DNA of 21,043 nt from NCBI GenBank assembly GCA_964577175.1, contig CAZNYC010000071.1, forward strand, positions 1 to 21,043, written 5' to 3'. The DNA is from BS750m-G62 sp964577175 (GTDB taxonomy: Bacteria; Planctomycetota; Phycisphaerae; FEN-1346). Below are positions 1 through 6,848 of this stretch, in pieces. The translations under genes and the position numbers were made by a program. Every line of letters begins with the position of its first letter. Positions within the stretch are counted from its first letter, which is position 1. Below the pieces are notes generated by a model, which was given only the letters and a program-made list of their open reading frames with translations, ran no database searches and was not told where the DNA came from.

Positions 1-4
1 AACG

Positions 5-145
5 GAGCCTGTTGCACAAAGCCCTGGCACCCATCGCACGACTCACCGACGCCTGCGTGTAGTGGCGTTTCTAGGCCACTATGCTCGATGCGGGCGATGC
101 CGCGACGGCCCGGGGAAGCCGCCGGGCGGTTTGTGCAACAGGCTC
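5..145. mobile_element. MITE-like palindromic element A
   Basis: A perfect 16-bp terminal inverted repeat, GAGCCTGTTGCACAAA at 5-20 and its complement at 130-145, encloses 109 bp with no convincing gene. AACG lies directly outside both ends (1-4 and 146-149), as a 4-bp target duplication would; the window starts at base 1, so the duplication could be longer. A 6-bp stem (AGTGGC 61-66 with GCCACT 75-80) sits near the centre. Size, terminal repeats and absence of a transposase fit a non-autonomous miniature element mobilised in trans. The parent family is not identified; an IS5-like parent is only a guess. Confidence 0.72.
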
Positions 146-182
146 AACGGATGTCTTCAAGAGGCAGCGGCACGGCCCCTTC

Positions 183-210
183 CGATTTCCGGTTGGCGAT
201 TTCCGATGTC
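183..210. repeat. Degenerate heptamer tract
   Basis: Four consecutive 7-bp units, each starting with CG: CGATTTC, CGGTTGG, CGATTTC, CGATGTC. The tract ends two bases before the surE stop codon and lies in the 3' flank of surE. It belongs with the other 7- and 8-bp periodic intergenic tracts of this window. Confidence 0.5.
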
Positions 211-211
211 G

Positions 212-967
212 CTACAGCGCCAGGTCCCATCCCGCGACCTCGTCCAGCCGGCTGTAGTCGGTCAGGTCGAACCGCAGCGGCGTGACGGTAACGTAGCCGT
301 CGGCGAGGGCGGCGGCGTCGGAATCGGCCCCGTCCTCGTCCTCCGGGTCGCCGACCATCCAGTAATACGTCCGGCCGCGCGGGTCCGTGCGGCGCTGCCA
401 ACCCTCGCGCCATCCCTTGAGGCTCTGGCCGGCCACGCGGACGCCCTTCGGCCGGCCGCGCGAGAGGTCCGGCACGTTGACGTTGAGGAGGGTGGGCCGG
501 CCGGCGTCGCGGTCGAGCCACTGGCCGACGAGCCGGCGGGCGATGCGGGCCGCCCCGTCGAAATCCGGCGAGTCGGAATCCTCGATGCTGACCGCCATCG
601 AAGGGATGCCGAAGAACGCGCCCTCGACCGCCGCCGCCACCGTCCCGGAATACAGGACGTTGATGCCGACGTTTGCGCCGAGGTTCACGCCGCTCGCGAC
701 GAGGTCGGGGGGCTCGTCGAGGAGTTCGAGGACGGCGAGTTTGACGCAGTCGGCGGGGCTCCCCCCCACGCCCTGCCCCGCGACGCCGCCGCCCAGGTCC
801 ACGCGGTGGGCGCGAATCGGGTCCGAGACGGTAATCGAATGGCCGACCGCCGACTGGTGCGTCGTGGGGGCGACGACGTCCACCTGGCCGATCTCGGCCA
901 TCGCCCGCCGAAGGGCCAGCAGCCCCGGCGCCATGATGCCGTCGTCGTTGGTGACCAGAATGCGCAT
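212..967 (-). CDS. surE: 5'/3'-nucleotidase SurE
   Basis: 251-residue SurE, a cytoplasmic divalent-metal survival-protein phosphatase that removes phosphate from nucleoside 5'- and 3'-monophosphates. The start MRILVTNDDG carries the metal ligands D8 and D9. S39 in the HQSAVGHSIT segment and N95 in SGVNLGANVG complete the metal site known from the family. Length matches the usual 250 or so residues. The frame stays open far upstream (to 1531), but homology begins exactly at this ATG, which has GGAG about 10 bases upstream; the upstream codons look like antisense noise. The gene stands alone on the minus strand, with element A and a heptamer tract behind it and a promoter candidate at 1020-1047. 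Family assignment is very secure; physiological substrate is not visible. Confidence 0.96.
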   Translation of the reverse strand: MRILVTNDDGIMAPGLLALRRAMAEIGQVDVVAPTTHQSAVGHSITVSDPIRAHRVDLGGGVAGQGVGGSPADCVKLAVLELLDEPPDLVASGVNLGANVGINVLYSGTVAAAVEGAFFGIPSMAVSIEDSDSPDFDGAARIARRLVGQWLDRDAGRPTLLNVNVPDLSRGRPKGVRVAGQSLKGWREGWQRRTDPRGRTYYWMVGDPEDEDGADSDAAALADGYVTVTPLRFDLTDYSRLDEVAGWDLAL

Positions 968-1019
968 GAGGCGTGTCTCCGTGGCTGAAGTGCGCGGCTG
1001 CACCGTGCCCGTCCGGCTT

Positions 1020-1047
1020 ATCGTACCACGACGGGGCGGGGAGTCAA
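1020..1047 (-). promoter_or_regulatory. Sigma-70-type promoter of surE
   Basis: On the minus strand TTGACT (1047-1042) and TACGAT (1025-1020) are separated by 16 bp. The predicted start, near 1013, gives a leader of about 45 nt before the surE ATG at 967. Found by eye; no expression evidence. Confidence 0.55.
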
Positions 1048-1158
1048 ACGCCCTGCGCGAAAACGGCCGGCGGCCGCCTTGGCCCCGGATTTCCCGCATG
1101 GACACGGCAGGTGCTGTCCAACAGAGCGTCGTTTGACCGTATGGACACGGGGCTTTAG

Positions 1159-1280
1159 CACTACAACGCCAACTCGTGCGCGGCGGGTCTCCGCACCCGC
1201 CGCGCAGCCCTGGAAACGCCGTTTCAAGCGCGGTGGGTGCGGAGACCCGCCGCCCAGAACGCCCACTTAGCGTTGTAGTG
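1159..1280. mobile_element. MITE-like palindromic element B
   Basis: 122-bp nearly complete palindrome. The outer terminal repeats are CACTACAACGC (1159-1169) and GCGTTGTAGTG (1270-1280). An inner 24-bp inverted repeat (1182-1205 against 1228-1251) has one mismatch, and the centre carries GAAAC/GTTTC. TTAG flanks both ends (1155-1158 and 1281-1284), which looks like a 4-bp target duplication of the YTAR type. There is no coding capacity. As RNA the whole element would fold into one long hairpin. A related broken copy lies at 20361-20435, sharing 19 identical bases (1174-1192). Confidence 0.75.
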
Positions 1281-1285
1281 TTAGC

Positions 1286-1468
1286 GATGCCGCGGAGGGT
1301 GAAGCACTGGCCGCTGACCACACTCCGCGCGAAGCGGGGGCCAAGGTGCTCACCCACGCCCCACACATGGTCTTCCAAATGGCCGAGGGCGCCGTGCCGA
1401 AGCGGCTGTTCCGGGCAATCCTTGAGCGGATACGACGGTTGCGACCGCCCGAGACGGTGCCGGGATGA
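1286..1468 (+). pseudogene. Transposase C-terminal remnant (IS1380-like)
   Basis: The plus frame ending at the TGA 1466-1468 reads AGAKVLTHAPHMVFQMAEG and then AVPKRLFRAILERIRRLRPP before the stop. From memory this resembles the C-terminal tail of IS1380-family transposases, which end in a pattern like AKVVxHxRYVxFQMAEVAVPRxLFxxIL. Nothing upstream in this frame continues the protein: the reading runs into palindromic element B at 1280, so the catalytic DDE region is gone. No matching IS ends were found. It is a decayed scar marking past transposition beside the more AT-rich metallophosphoesterase gene. The family name rests on remembered pattern only. Confidence 0.5.
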
Positions 1469-1617
1469 TGGCAATCCTGATCGAGACAGGCGGGCAGGCA
1501 GGATGTGGCGACGACGGTTTGCGCGGGTCAAGAGACACTCGCTTCGAGCAGCCCGCTTCAGGCATAGTCATGCTCCGGAGACGACGTGACCACCTCGTCG
1601 TCGAGCAGAGCAAGTCC

Positions 1618-1645
1618 TTGCAGGTCCGCGGACCGGCGATAGAAT
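1618..1645 (+). promoter_or_regulatory. Promoter candidate for the metallophosphoesterase gene
   Basis: TTGCAG (1618-1623), 16-bp spacer, TAGAAT (1640-1645, five of six bases of the -10 consensus). Transcription would begin near 1652, giving a leader of about 100 nt before the ATG at 1750. Moderate support only. Confidence 0.4.
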
Positions 1646-1749
1646 TGCCGGAAAGGCCGACGGCGGTCATCGGCTGGAAGCCATCCAGGAACTCCCAGTC
1701 CAGAGGCCATCGGAAAAACGCTTTGCAAAACGTTAAAGAACAAAACAAC

Positions 1750-2706
1750 ATGGAGAACCTTCTCGTGAGAGACCAGAATAATGATGCGCCCAGGTCCTCC
1801 CACGCTGAGTGGGACGTGACGCGTCGTCATTTCCTGAAAGCATCCGGCCTGTTTATCGCCGGGGTGTCCGCCTCGATGTCGCCCCTGCGTGCCGCCGAAA
1901 GCCGGGACACAACCAAGGTGTCGTTCGGGGTCGTGACGGATGCACACTACGCCGACAGGCCGGGCACGGGCCGGGTCTACAACGAATCCCTGGCAAAGAT
2001 GGGCGAGTGCGTCCGGCTCATGAACGACAAGAACGTCGACTTTCTAATCGAATTGGGTGACTTTAAGGATCAAGACCAACCTCCCGCGGAGAAGTCCACC
2101 CTGGAGTATCTGACTGCCATAGAAAAGGTGTTCTCGCAGTTTAACGGTCCTCGCTATCACGTTTTGGGCAACCACGATTTGGACAGCATATCCAAGCAGC
2201 AGTGTCTGGGGCGCGTAGACACCACAGGGATCGTCAACGATATCACCTATTACTCCTATGATTCCAACGGAATACATTTCGTCGTTCTCGACGCGTGCTT
2301 CACCAAAGAGGGGGAGCCTTACGATCACGGTAATTTCGGCTGGACGGACACCTGGATCCCCGCCCAGGAACTTGAGTGGCTACAGAGGGATCTGGCGTCT
2401 ACGTCCAAGCCGGTAATAGCATTCGTTCATCAACTGCTCTGTGGCCGCGGCAACGTTAACGTAAATAATGCAGATGAGGTACGCCACGTATTGCAAAAGG
2501 GCGAGAATGTTCTTGCCGTGTTCCAGGGCCATCATCATCACGGACGGTACAATCGCATCGAAGGCATTCACTACTATACGTTGAAAGCGATGGTGGAGGG
2601 GGGCGGCGAGAAGAACAATGCATACGCTATTGTGAACGTGCACGCTGACAACAGCCTGAACGTCACCGGTTATCGCAGAGCCGTAAGCAAGACGCTGGAG
2701 GCATGA
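1750..2706 (+). CDS. Tat-exported calcineurin-like metallophosphoesterase
   Basis: 318 residues. A twin-arginine signal (TRRHFLKASGLFIAG, R25-R26) ends near AAES at 47-51, so the enzyme should be exported folded. The dimetal phosphoesterase motifs are complete: D64-x-H66 (TDAHYAD), G103-D104, GNHD 140-143, H227 in AFVHQ, and GHHHH 260-264. The stretch GVVTDAHYAD followed by an Arg/Tyr-rich segment resembles the Mn-dependent ADP-ribose/CDP-alcohol diphosphatase branch, so a nucleotide-diphosphate or phosphodiester substrate is possible but unproven. The ATG at 1750 was chosen because the Tat signal follows it closely; the frame is open further upstream, but those residues look like noise. No strong Shine-Dalgarno is seen. 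Codon use and base composition are visibly more AT-rich than in most neighbours, suggesting acquisition together with the adjacent transposase scar. Confidence 0.88.
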   Translation: MENLLVRDQNNDAPRSSHAEWDVTRRHFLKASGLFIAGVSASMSPLRAAESRDTTKVSFGVVTDAHYADRPGTGRVYNESLAKMGECVRLMNDKNVDFLIELGDFKDQDQPPAEKSTLEYLTAIEKVFSQFNGPRYHVLGNHDLDSISKQQCLGRVDTTGIVNDITYYSYDSNGIHFVVLDACFTKEGEPYDHGNFGWTDTWIPAQELEWLQRDLASTSKPVIAFVHQLLCGRGNVNVNNADEVRHVLQKGENVLAVFQGHHHHGRYNRIEGIHYYTLKAMVEGGGEKNNAYAIVNVHADNSLNVTGYRRAVSKTLEA

Positions 2707-3422
2707 TGGCGATCAGCATGCCGACATCGGCTCCTGTGCACAAAAGCAGAACAGGCCATAAACGGCAGAAGAACGAAACAGTGACATTGAAAACAAAAGC
2801 CGTGCCGGTGAAGGTGACAAAACCCGCCTGCTGCTGGGGGGGCCTGGCGGCGATGAGCCACGTCGTGTTCGACGGCGGAACGGCCGTCGGCGCCAGCGGG
2901 GCCATCAACGGCGTCATCGGCATGTACCTGGCCTTCTATCCCCTGAACACGGTATCGTGCCTCTATTGGATCTGGGTCCGCGTCGGCCGGTTCAGCGTGA
3001 GCGGGTACTGGCTCATTCTGTTCTGGTTGGCGTTCGATATCCTGGGCATCGCGATGCGGTCCGTCGGAGTCGCGTACTGGGCCCACGCGGGGGGATTTGT
3101 CGCGGGGTTTGCACTGGCCGTCGGCCTTCTTGTCACCGGGCTGGTCCGGATGACGAACGCCGAGCGGTCGCGACTGGACATCTTCCGCCGCGGGCGGCGC
3201 GAGGCGAGCGGCGGCGTTGATTCTCTTCCATCCCATTCGGCACCGCGGATGGATACGGCCCCGGCCGATAGCACGGACGGCGGCCTCGGCGCAGGCCGCA
3301 TGGTCGAGCCCCTCCGCGTCGAGTGTTCCTGCGGCCAAGTGCTGAAAATCCCTGGCCGGTTCGTCGGGCGGATGGTCAAATGCCCCGTATGCGGCCAGGC
3401 GATACGGGCCCGGGAGGAATAA
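2703..3422 (+). pseudogene. Rhomboid protease, 5'-truncated, with C-terminal zinc ribbon
   Basis: From about base 2835 (residue 45) the frame encodes the back half of a rhomboid intramembrane serine protease: GASG with catalytic Ser65, a following hydrophobic helix, and His128 in YWAHAGGFVAGF. A soluble tail follows, ending in a zinc ribbon (C208-S-C210 and C227-P-V-C230). The front half expected in rhomboids, roughly three membrane helices, is absent. The first 44 codons are lysine-rich, of no recognisable family, and share the AT-richer character of the metallophosphoesterase gene, whose stop codon they overlap (ATG at 2703). A G7 run (2836-2842) lies at the junction. Catalytic residues survive, but a rhomboid without its first helices is not expected to be active. 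A newly assembled chimera remains possible. Confidence 0.72.
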
Positions 3423-3451
3423 CCCTCCTGCGCGCCAGGCGGGAAACGGCC

Positions 3452-3748
3452 ATGCGACCGGCGACGAAGCATTACCTCTTCTTCGCGTTCCTGATTGTCA
3501 GCCTCGCCCTTCTGGTGGCGTTCGTCCTGTGGCAATGGCACCGGGCCCGCGCGGAGGGGGCCGAAAGGGTCCTCGATCCCGGCGGGCGGCTCGGCCACCC
3601 GAAACGGGCCGTTGCCGTTTGCCGTTGCCCAGTCACTCCGTTACCCCGTTACCTGCCTCCGGACTTCCGTCTGCCCTTGCACCGACCGCCCGGAGCGCAT
3701 AAGGTAATGGGCGTTATGTGGTCCTCCCGCACCGTCTCCAGTGAATGA
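3452..3748 (+). CDS. Small single-span membrane protein, possibly truncated
   Basis: 98 codons from the ATG at 3452, 29 bp after the rhomboid stop. Residues 7-29 (HYLFFAFLIVSLALLVAFVL and on) form one clear membrane helix, flanked by basic residues on both sides. From about residue 50 the frame runs through the GCCGTT and octamer repeat tracts (3608-3652) and looks non-protein-like, so the original C-terminus may have been replaced. The stop codon overlaps the Shine-Dalgarno of the next gene. No family is recognised. The helix supports a real gene, but the C-terminal half is doubtful. Confidence 0.4.
   Translation: MRPATKHYLFFAFLIVSLALLVAFVLWQWHRARAEGAERVLDPGGRLGHPKRAVAVCRCPVTPLPRYLPPDFRLPLHRPPGAHKVMGVMWSSRTVSSE
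3608..3652. repeat. Short-period repeats: GCCGTT(T) units, then octamers
   Basis: GCCGTT, GCCGTTT, GCCGTTG (3608-3627) are followed in 8-bp phase by CAGTCAC, TCCGTTAC and CCCGTTAC (3630-3652). The octamers read GTAACGGG, GTAACGGA on the minus strand and match the octamer family at 7881-8021. Confidence 0.55.
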
Positions 3749-3755
3749 GGAGCCT

Positions 3756-4904
3756 ATGCCAAAGCGAAGCAAGCAAAAGAAAGGCCGCAAGGGCACATCC
3801 GCACCGACGAAGGCCGCTCGCGTCCTCTTTGCCCCGGCGGCGATCGAACGGCTGGAGCCGGACGCCAGCCTCGGCGCCAAATGGCAGCGGATGCTCCGGC
3901 GCCTGCCGCTGAAGCGCGCCTGCGACGGCGCCACCGTCGCCGTCAAGATGCACGTGGGCTGGGAACTGGGCTTCACGACCGTCCCGCCCCTGTTCGTCCG
4001 CATGCTCGTCGAGGCCGTCAAGGAGGCCGGCGCCGAGCGCGTCTTCGTGACGGACGGCTCGCGCGGCATCCAGGCCGCCACGGCTCGCGGATACACCGAG
4101 GAGGTCCTCGGCGCGCCCGTCCTCGGCGCCGCCGGCATCAATGACCGTTACTTCTACATGCACAAGGTGCGGTACAAGGATCTGCGGGAAATCGAGGTCT
4201 GTGGCAACATCGAGGACGCCGATGCCCTCATCAACCTCAGCCACTTCAAGGGCCACGGCGATTGCGGGTACGGGGCGGCGTGCAAAAACCTGGCCATGGG
4301 CTGCGTGACCACAACGACGCGGACGGCCCTGCATTACCTGGAGGGCGGTCTGGCGTACGCCGAGGACCTCTGCACCAAGTGCCGCAACTGCGTCGAGGCG
4401 TGCCAGCGCGGCGCCGCCCGCTGGAACGAGGAGAAGGACCGCCTCGAGATCTTCTTCCACCACTGCGTCTACTGCCGGCACTGCGTGCTGGCGTGCCCGC
4501 AGGACGCCATCAAGATCGAGGGCGGCGGGTTCATCCCGTTCCAGCACGGGCTGGCCCTGGCGACGAAAGAAGTGCTCGGCACGTTCGACCCCGAGCGGGT
4601 GCTGCACATCACGTTCCTGACGCAGATCACCGCGTACTGCGACTGCTGGGGCTTCTCGTCGCCGGACCTCGTGCCGGACGTGGGCATCCTGGCCTCCGAC
4701 GACATCGTGGCCGTGGAGCAGGCGGCCCTGGACCTGACGCGCGACGGCGACCCCCTGCCCGGCAGCCTCCCGCCGGACCACGGCCTCGTGGACGGCACCC
4801 ACATGCTGGAGCGCATTCACGGCAAGGATCCGTACGTGCAGATTCAGCAGATGGAAGAGGTGGGCCTCGGTGCGGCGGCGTATCGGTTGCGGAGAATCAA
4901 CTGA
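3756..4904 (+). CDS. DUF362 double [4Fe-4S] ferredoxin-type protein
   Basis: 382 residues. The N-terminal 20 residues are strongly basic. A DUF362 core follows (about 60-200, with VAVKMHVGWE, VTDGSR and NLSHFKGHGDCGYGAACKNL), then two [4Fe-4S] cluster motifs: C206-C209-C212-C216 and C237-C240-C243-C247. The C-terminal third keeps the CDCWG and DIVAVEQAALD segments typical of this family. Proteins of this type are presumed cytoplasmic electron-transfer or iron-sulfur enzymes, but no reaction is established. The ATG at 3756 has GGAG three bases upstream; a GTG at 3741 is the alternative and would add five residues. The gene converges on the DUF4276 gene with only 13 bp between stops. No twin-arginine or other signal peptide is seen. 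Confidence 0.88.
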   Translation: MPKRSKQKKGRKGTSAPTKAARVLFAPAAIERLEPDASLGAKWQRMLRRLPLKRACDGATVAVKMHVGWELGFTTVPPLFVRMLVEAVKEAGAERVFVTDGSRGIQAATARGYTEEVLGAPVLGAAGINDRYFYMHKVRYKDLREIEVCGNIEDADALINLSHFKGHGDCGYGAACKNLAMGCVTTTTRTALHYLEGGLAYAEDLCTKCRNCVEACQRGAARWNEEKDRLEIFFHHCVYCRHCVLACPQDAIKIEGGGFIPFQHGLALATKEVLGTFDPERVLHITFLTQITAYCDCWGFSSPDLVPDVGILASDDIVAVEQAALDLTRDGDPLPGSLPPDHGLVDGTHMLERIHGKDPYVQIQQMEEVGLGAAAYRLRRIN

Positions 4905-4917
4905 GGGGCGCCAAACG

Positions 4918-5535
4918 TTACGGCATGTCTATCAACTGCGACAGAACATTGAAAAGGCGATCGCAATGATGCGCAGCGGCGCGGACGCGGTCAGCATCCA
5001 CGCCACCGAGGATTCGCGGAGCGTGGCGCGTCTTGTGATACTTGCCTTTTGTGGTATCCCTGGTGGCCGCCTCAAGGGCCGACAGCAACTGTGACTTATC
5101 GATTAGTGCAACATTAGCATTGCCAGGAATTGCGTTCCTCCTGAAACCTGCTCCGTAGAACCGAGCAATGGCATCCACATCCGCGACGAGCCATGCCTCC
5201 ATTGTCTGCACCATCAGGTGACACTGTGAAGCATCGGCACCAGATGCGTCCCAACCGTCCCTTCCACGAAGGTGTTCCCAGGGCTGAACGCTGACAGGGC
5301 CTTCTGAATCAACAAGGAGCATGTTGAAAGCATTCGGGTTGGCTTCCAGCGCATGCTTGAAGTCCTGATAGGCCTCGCTCCTCGGCCCACAAGCAACAAC
5401 CCGCCACTTGATTCGCCGTTGCCGAACGTGATCAGTAATAGACTGGAAGAAACTGCTAAAACCTTCGCGCAACCTAGACTTCGTATCCTTCGCGTTTCCG
5501 CCACCTTCGACGTAAAGGCGAATCTCTTTTACCAC
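4918..5535 (-). CDS. DUF4276 family protein (putative Toprim-like nuclease effector)
   Basis: 205 residues. The N-terminal strand KEIRLYVEGGG puts a conserved acidic E10 in a VEG motif, and LLVDSEG carries D76 and E78, an arrangement like the E...DxD/E layout of Toprim-type nucleases. The family signature MEAWLVAD (112-119) and KYHKTRHAPRIL (165-176) are present. GTG at 5535 is preferred over an upstream ATG at 5595: it has GGGGG six bases upstream, lies seven bases inside the end of the ATPase gene and starts exactly where homology starts. The tight overlap implies translational coupling and a shared complex. DUF4276 partners ATPases in many genomes; a nuclease role by analogy with RloB, AriB and OLD is inference. 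Confidence 0.85.
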   Translation of the reverse strand: MVKEIRLYVEGGGNAKDTKSRLREGFSSFFQSITDHVRQRRIKWRVVACGPRSEAYQDFKHALEANPNAFNMLLVDSEGPVSVQPWEHLRGRDGWDASGADASQCHLMVQTMEAWLVADVDAIARFYGAGFRRNAIPGNANVALIDKSQLLSALEAATRDTTKGKYHKTRHAPRILGGVDADRVRAAAHHCDRLFNVLSQLIDMP

Positions 5536-6752
5536 CGCGTGCCCCCTAACTCGCCCTTCAGCCAAAGATCGCCCAACGAGTAGTCTTTGAGCCATTCTCC
5601 TAATCGTTCAGGCTCCAACCGCCTCAGCACGGTCCCCACCTTAGAATCATACTCGCAGACAACAACCGCATCAGGCGTCTCGGACAGGGCCGAAACGAGC
5701 ACGTCTGAATGAGTCGTCACAACCAACTGGGTTCTTTGTGATGCCTCGACCAGAAGGTCAGCCACCGTCGGCAGGATATCGGGGTGCAGTCCTAGTTCCG
5801 GCTCCTCAATGCATACCAATGGAGGAGGCTCTGGGTGGCATAACACGGTCAGCAAGCACAAATACCGAAGCGTCCCATCCGAAAGGCGGGTTGCCGGGAT
5901 GGGGCCTGCCCCGCGTTCGTGGACGAATATCTGCACCGTCCCACCGTATATCTTAACCGTGATATCCTCAACTCTCTCATAGAACTTTTGGAAAAGATTG
6001 ACAATCTGCTTCTTGACACCCGCGTGATGCTCAAGCAGGTTCAGAACAAGGCCGAGATTGGCCGCATCCTCCTCCAAAAAATCCCCTGCTAGGTCCGGCC
6101 TTTGCGGAAGCCTCGGGGCCGTGAAGCGGCCCAAGTTCCATTCCCTGAACAAACGGATTTCAGCAAACTGCTTGCCTACGTACGTTACTTCAGGATACTG
6201 TTCCGGGTCCTTTCGCTGCGACAGGATCGACTGTTCTGGGCTGAGTTCCTCTCGGTGAAGGGAGCGTTGCTCTCCCCCGCCTTCTGCCCCTTCTCCCTCC
6301 TCATCCGTCCCCCTTATGTTCAAGACCGGATGGCCATTCTGAAACCGATAAAAGAAAAACGGCTCGTCATAATCGTCCGTGGTGGGGCGTTCGTTCTCGA
6401 TGACCTCGTCAACCAACTCGATACGCTGACCGACCTCTGTGAAGCGAATTCGGTAGCGTAAAGGCATAAATCCCTTCGGATAACTCATGGTGGCTTCGAT
6501 CCGGGCCGTGACAGAAGCCCCGGCACTGCCCTTCCAAAGCCACTCCGCTATGCCTCCGCCCTGTCTAACAGGGCCCATTAAGTCCGTGGGCGTGGCGCGA
6601 AGAATCGCAAGTGCTTCCAGCAGATTTGACTTCCCGGAAGCATTCGGGCCGATCAATACGTTAAGCGGCCGGAGTTCAATCGGCCCACTGCCCCTCCCGT
6701 ATGAGAGGAAGTTCTCGACGTCCAGGGTACGGATCAACCTTTTATCTTCCAT
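5529..6752 (-). CDS. ABC/OLD-type AAA_21 ATPase, partner of DUF4276
   Basis: 407 residues. Walker A GPNASGKS (35-42) follows an RTLDVENFLSYG entry typical of RecF/OLD-like ATPases. An ABC-like signature RLSDGTLRYL (289-298), Walker B LVCIEEPELGLHPD (312-325) and switch histidine VVTTHSD (344-350) are all intact. A lineage-specific acidic, Gly/Glu-rich loop (149-162) lies in the middle domain. The architecture resembles the ATPases of PARIS, RloA and AbiL-type anti-phage pairs, which sense invasion and license a paired nuclease. Genes: first of a two-gene minus-strand cassette, with its own promoter at 6804-6831. Base composition is AT-richer than flanking core genes, as expected of an acquired module. 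Function in defence is inference; the ATPase assignment is firm. Confidence 0.9.
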   Translation of the reverse strand: MEDKRLIRTLDVENFLSYGRGSGPIELRPLNVLIGPNASGKSNLLEALAILRATPTDLMGPVRQGGGIAEWLWKGSAGASVTARIEATMSYPKGFMPLRYRIRFTEVGQRIELVDEVIENERPTTDDYDEPFFFYRFQNGHPVLNIRGTDEEGEGAEGGGEQRSLHREELSPEQSILSQRKDPEQYPEVTYVGKQFAEIRLFREWNLGRFTAPRLPQRPDLAGDFLEEDAANLGLVLNLLEHHAGVKKQIVNLFQKFYERVEDITVKIYGGTVQIFVHERGAGPIPATRLSDGTLRYLCLLTVLCHPEPPPLVCIEEPELGLHPDILPTVADLLVEASQRTQLVVTTHSDVLVSALSETPDAVVVCEYDSKVGTVLRRLEPERLGEWLKDYSLGDLWLKGELGGTRW

Positions 6753-6780
6753 TGATTACCCTACCCGCAGAGAGGATCCC

Positions 6781-6801
6781 ACCTTCTACCTTCCACGGAC
6801 C
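6781..6801. repeat. Degenerate heptamer tract
   Basis: Three 7-bp units beginning AC: ACCTTCT, ACCTTCC, ACGGACC. The tract overlaps the expected 5' leader of the ATPase gene on the minus strand, where it reads GGTCCGT, GGAAGGT, AGAAGGT. Confidence 0.4.
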
Positions 6802-6803
6802 AC

Positions 6804-6831
6804 AGTGTAAGGCCACCCGTCCGCGTGTCAA
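6804..6831 (-). promoter_or_regulatory. Promoter of the ATPase-DUF4276 cassette
   Basis: Consensus TTGACA (6831-6826), 16-bp spacer, TACACT (6809-6804) on the minus strand. The start would fall near 6797, giving a leader of about 45 nt before the ATG at 6752. It lies between the cation-transporter stop and the ATPase, so the cassette need not depend on its upstream neighbour. Confidence 0.55.
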
Positions 6832-6848
6832 CAAGCCAATCCCCCACG

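Noticed and set aside
62..988. 308-codon open frame on the plus strand
   Set aside because: Starts inside element A and is antisense to surE.
1469..1749. Further transposase or gene remnant, minus frame ending near 1558
   Set aside because: The minus frame contains no recognisable family segment; only the promoter-like site at 1618-1645 is supportable.
2703..3422. Intact rhomboid protease
   Set aside because: No room for the first membrane helices; the lead-in codons are hydrophilic and lysine-rich.
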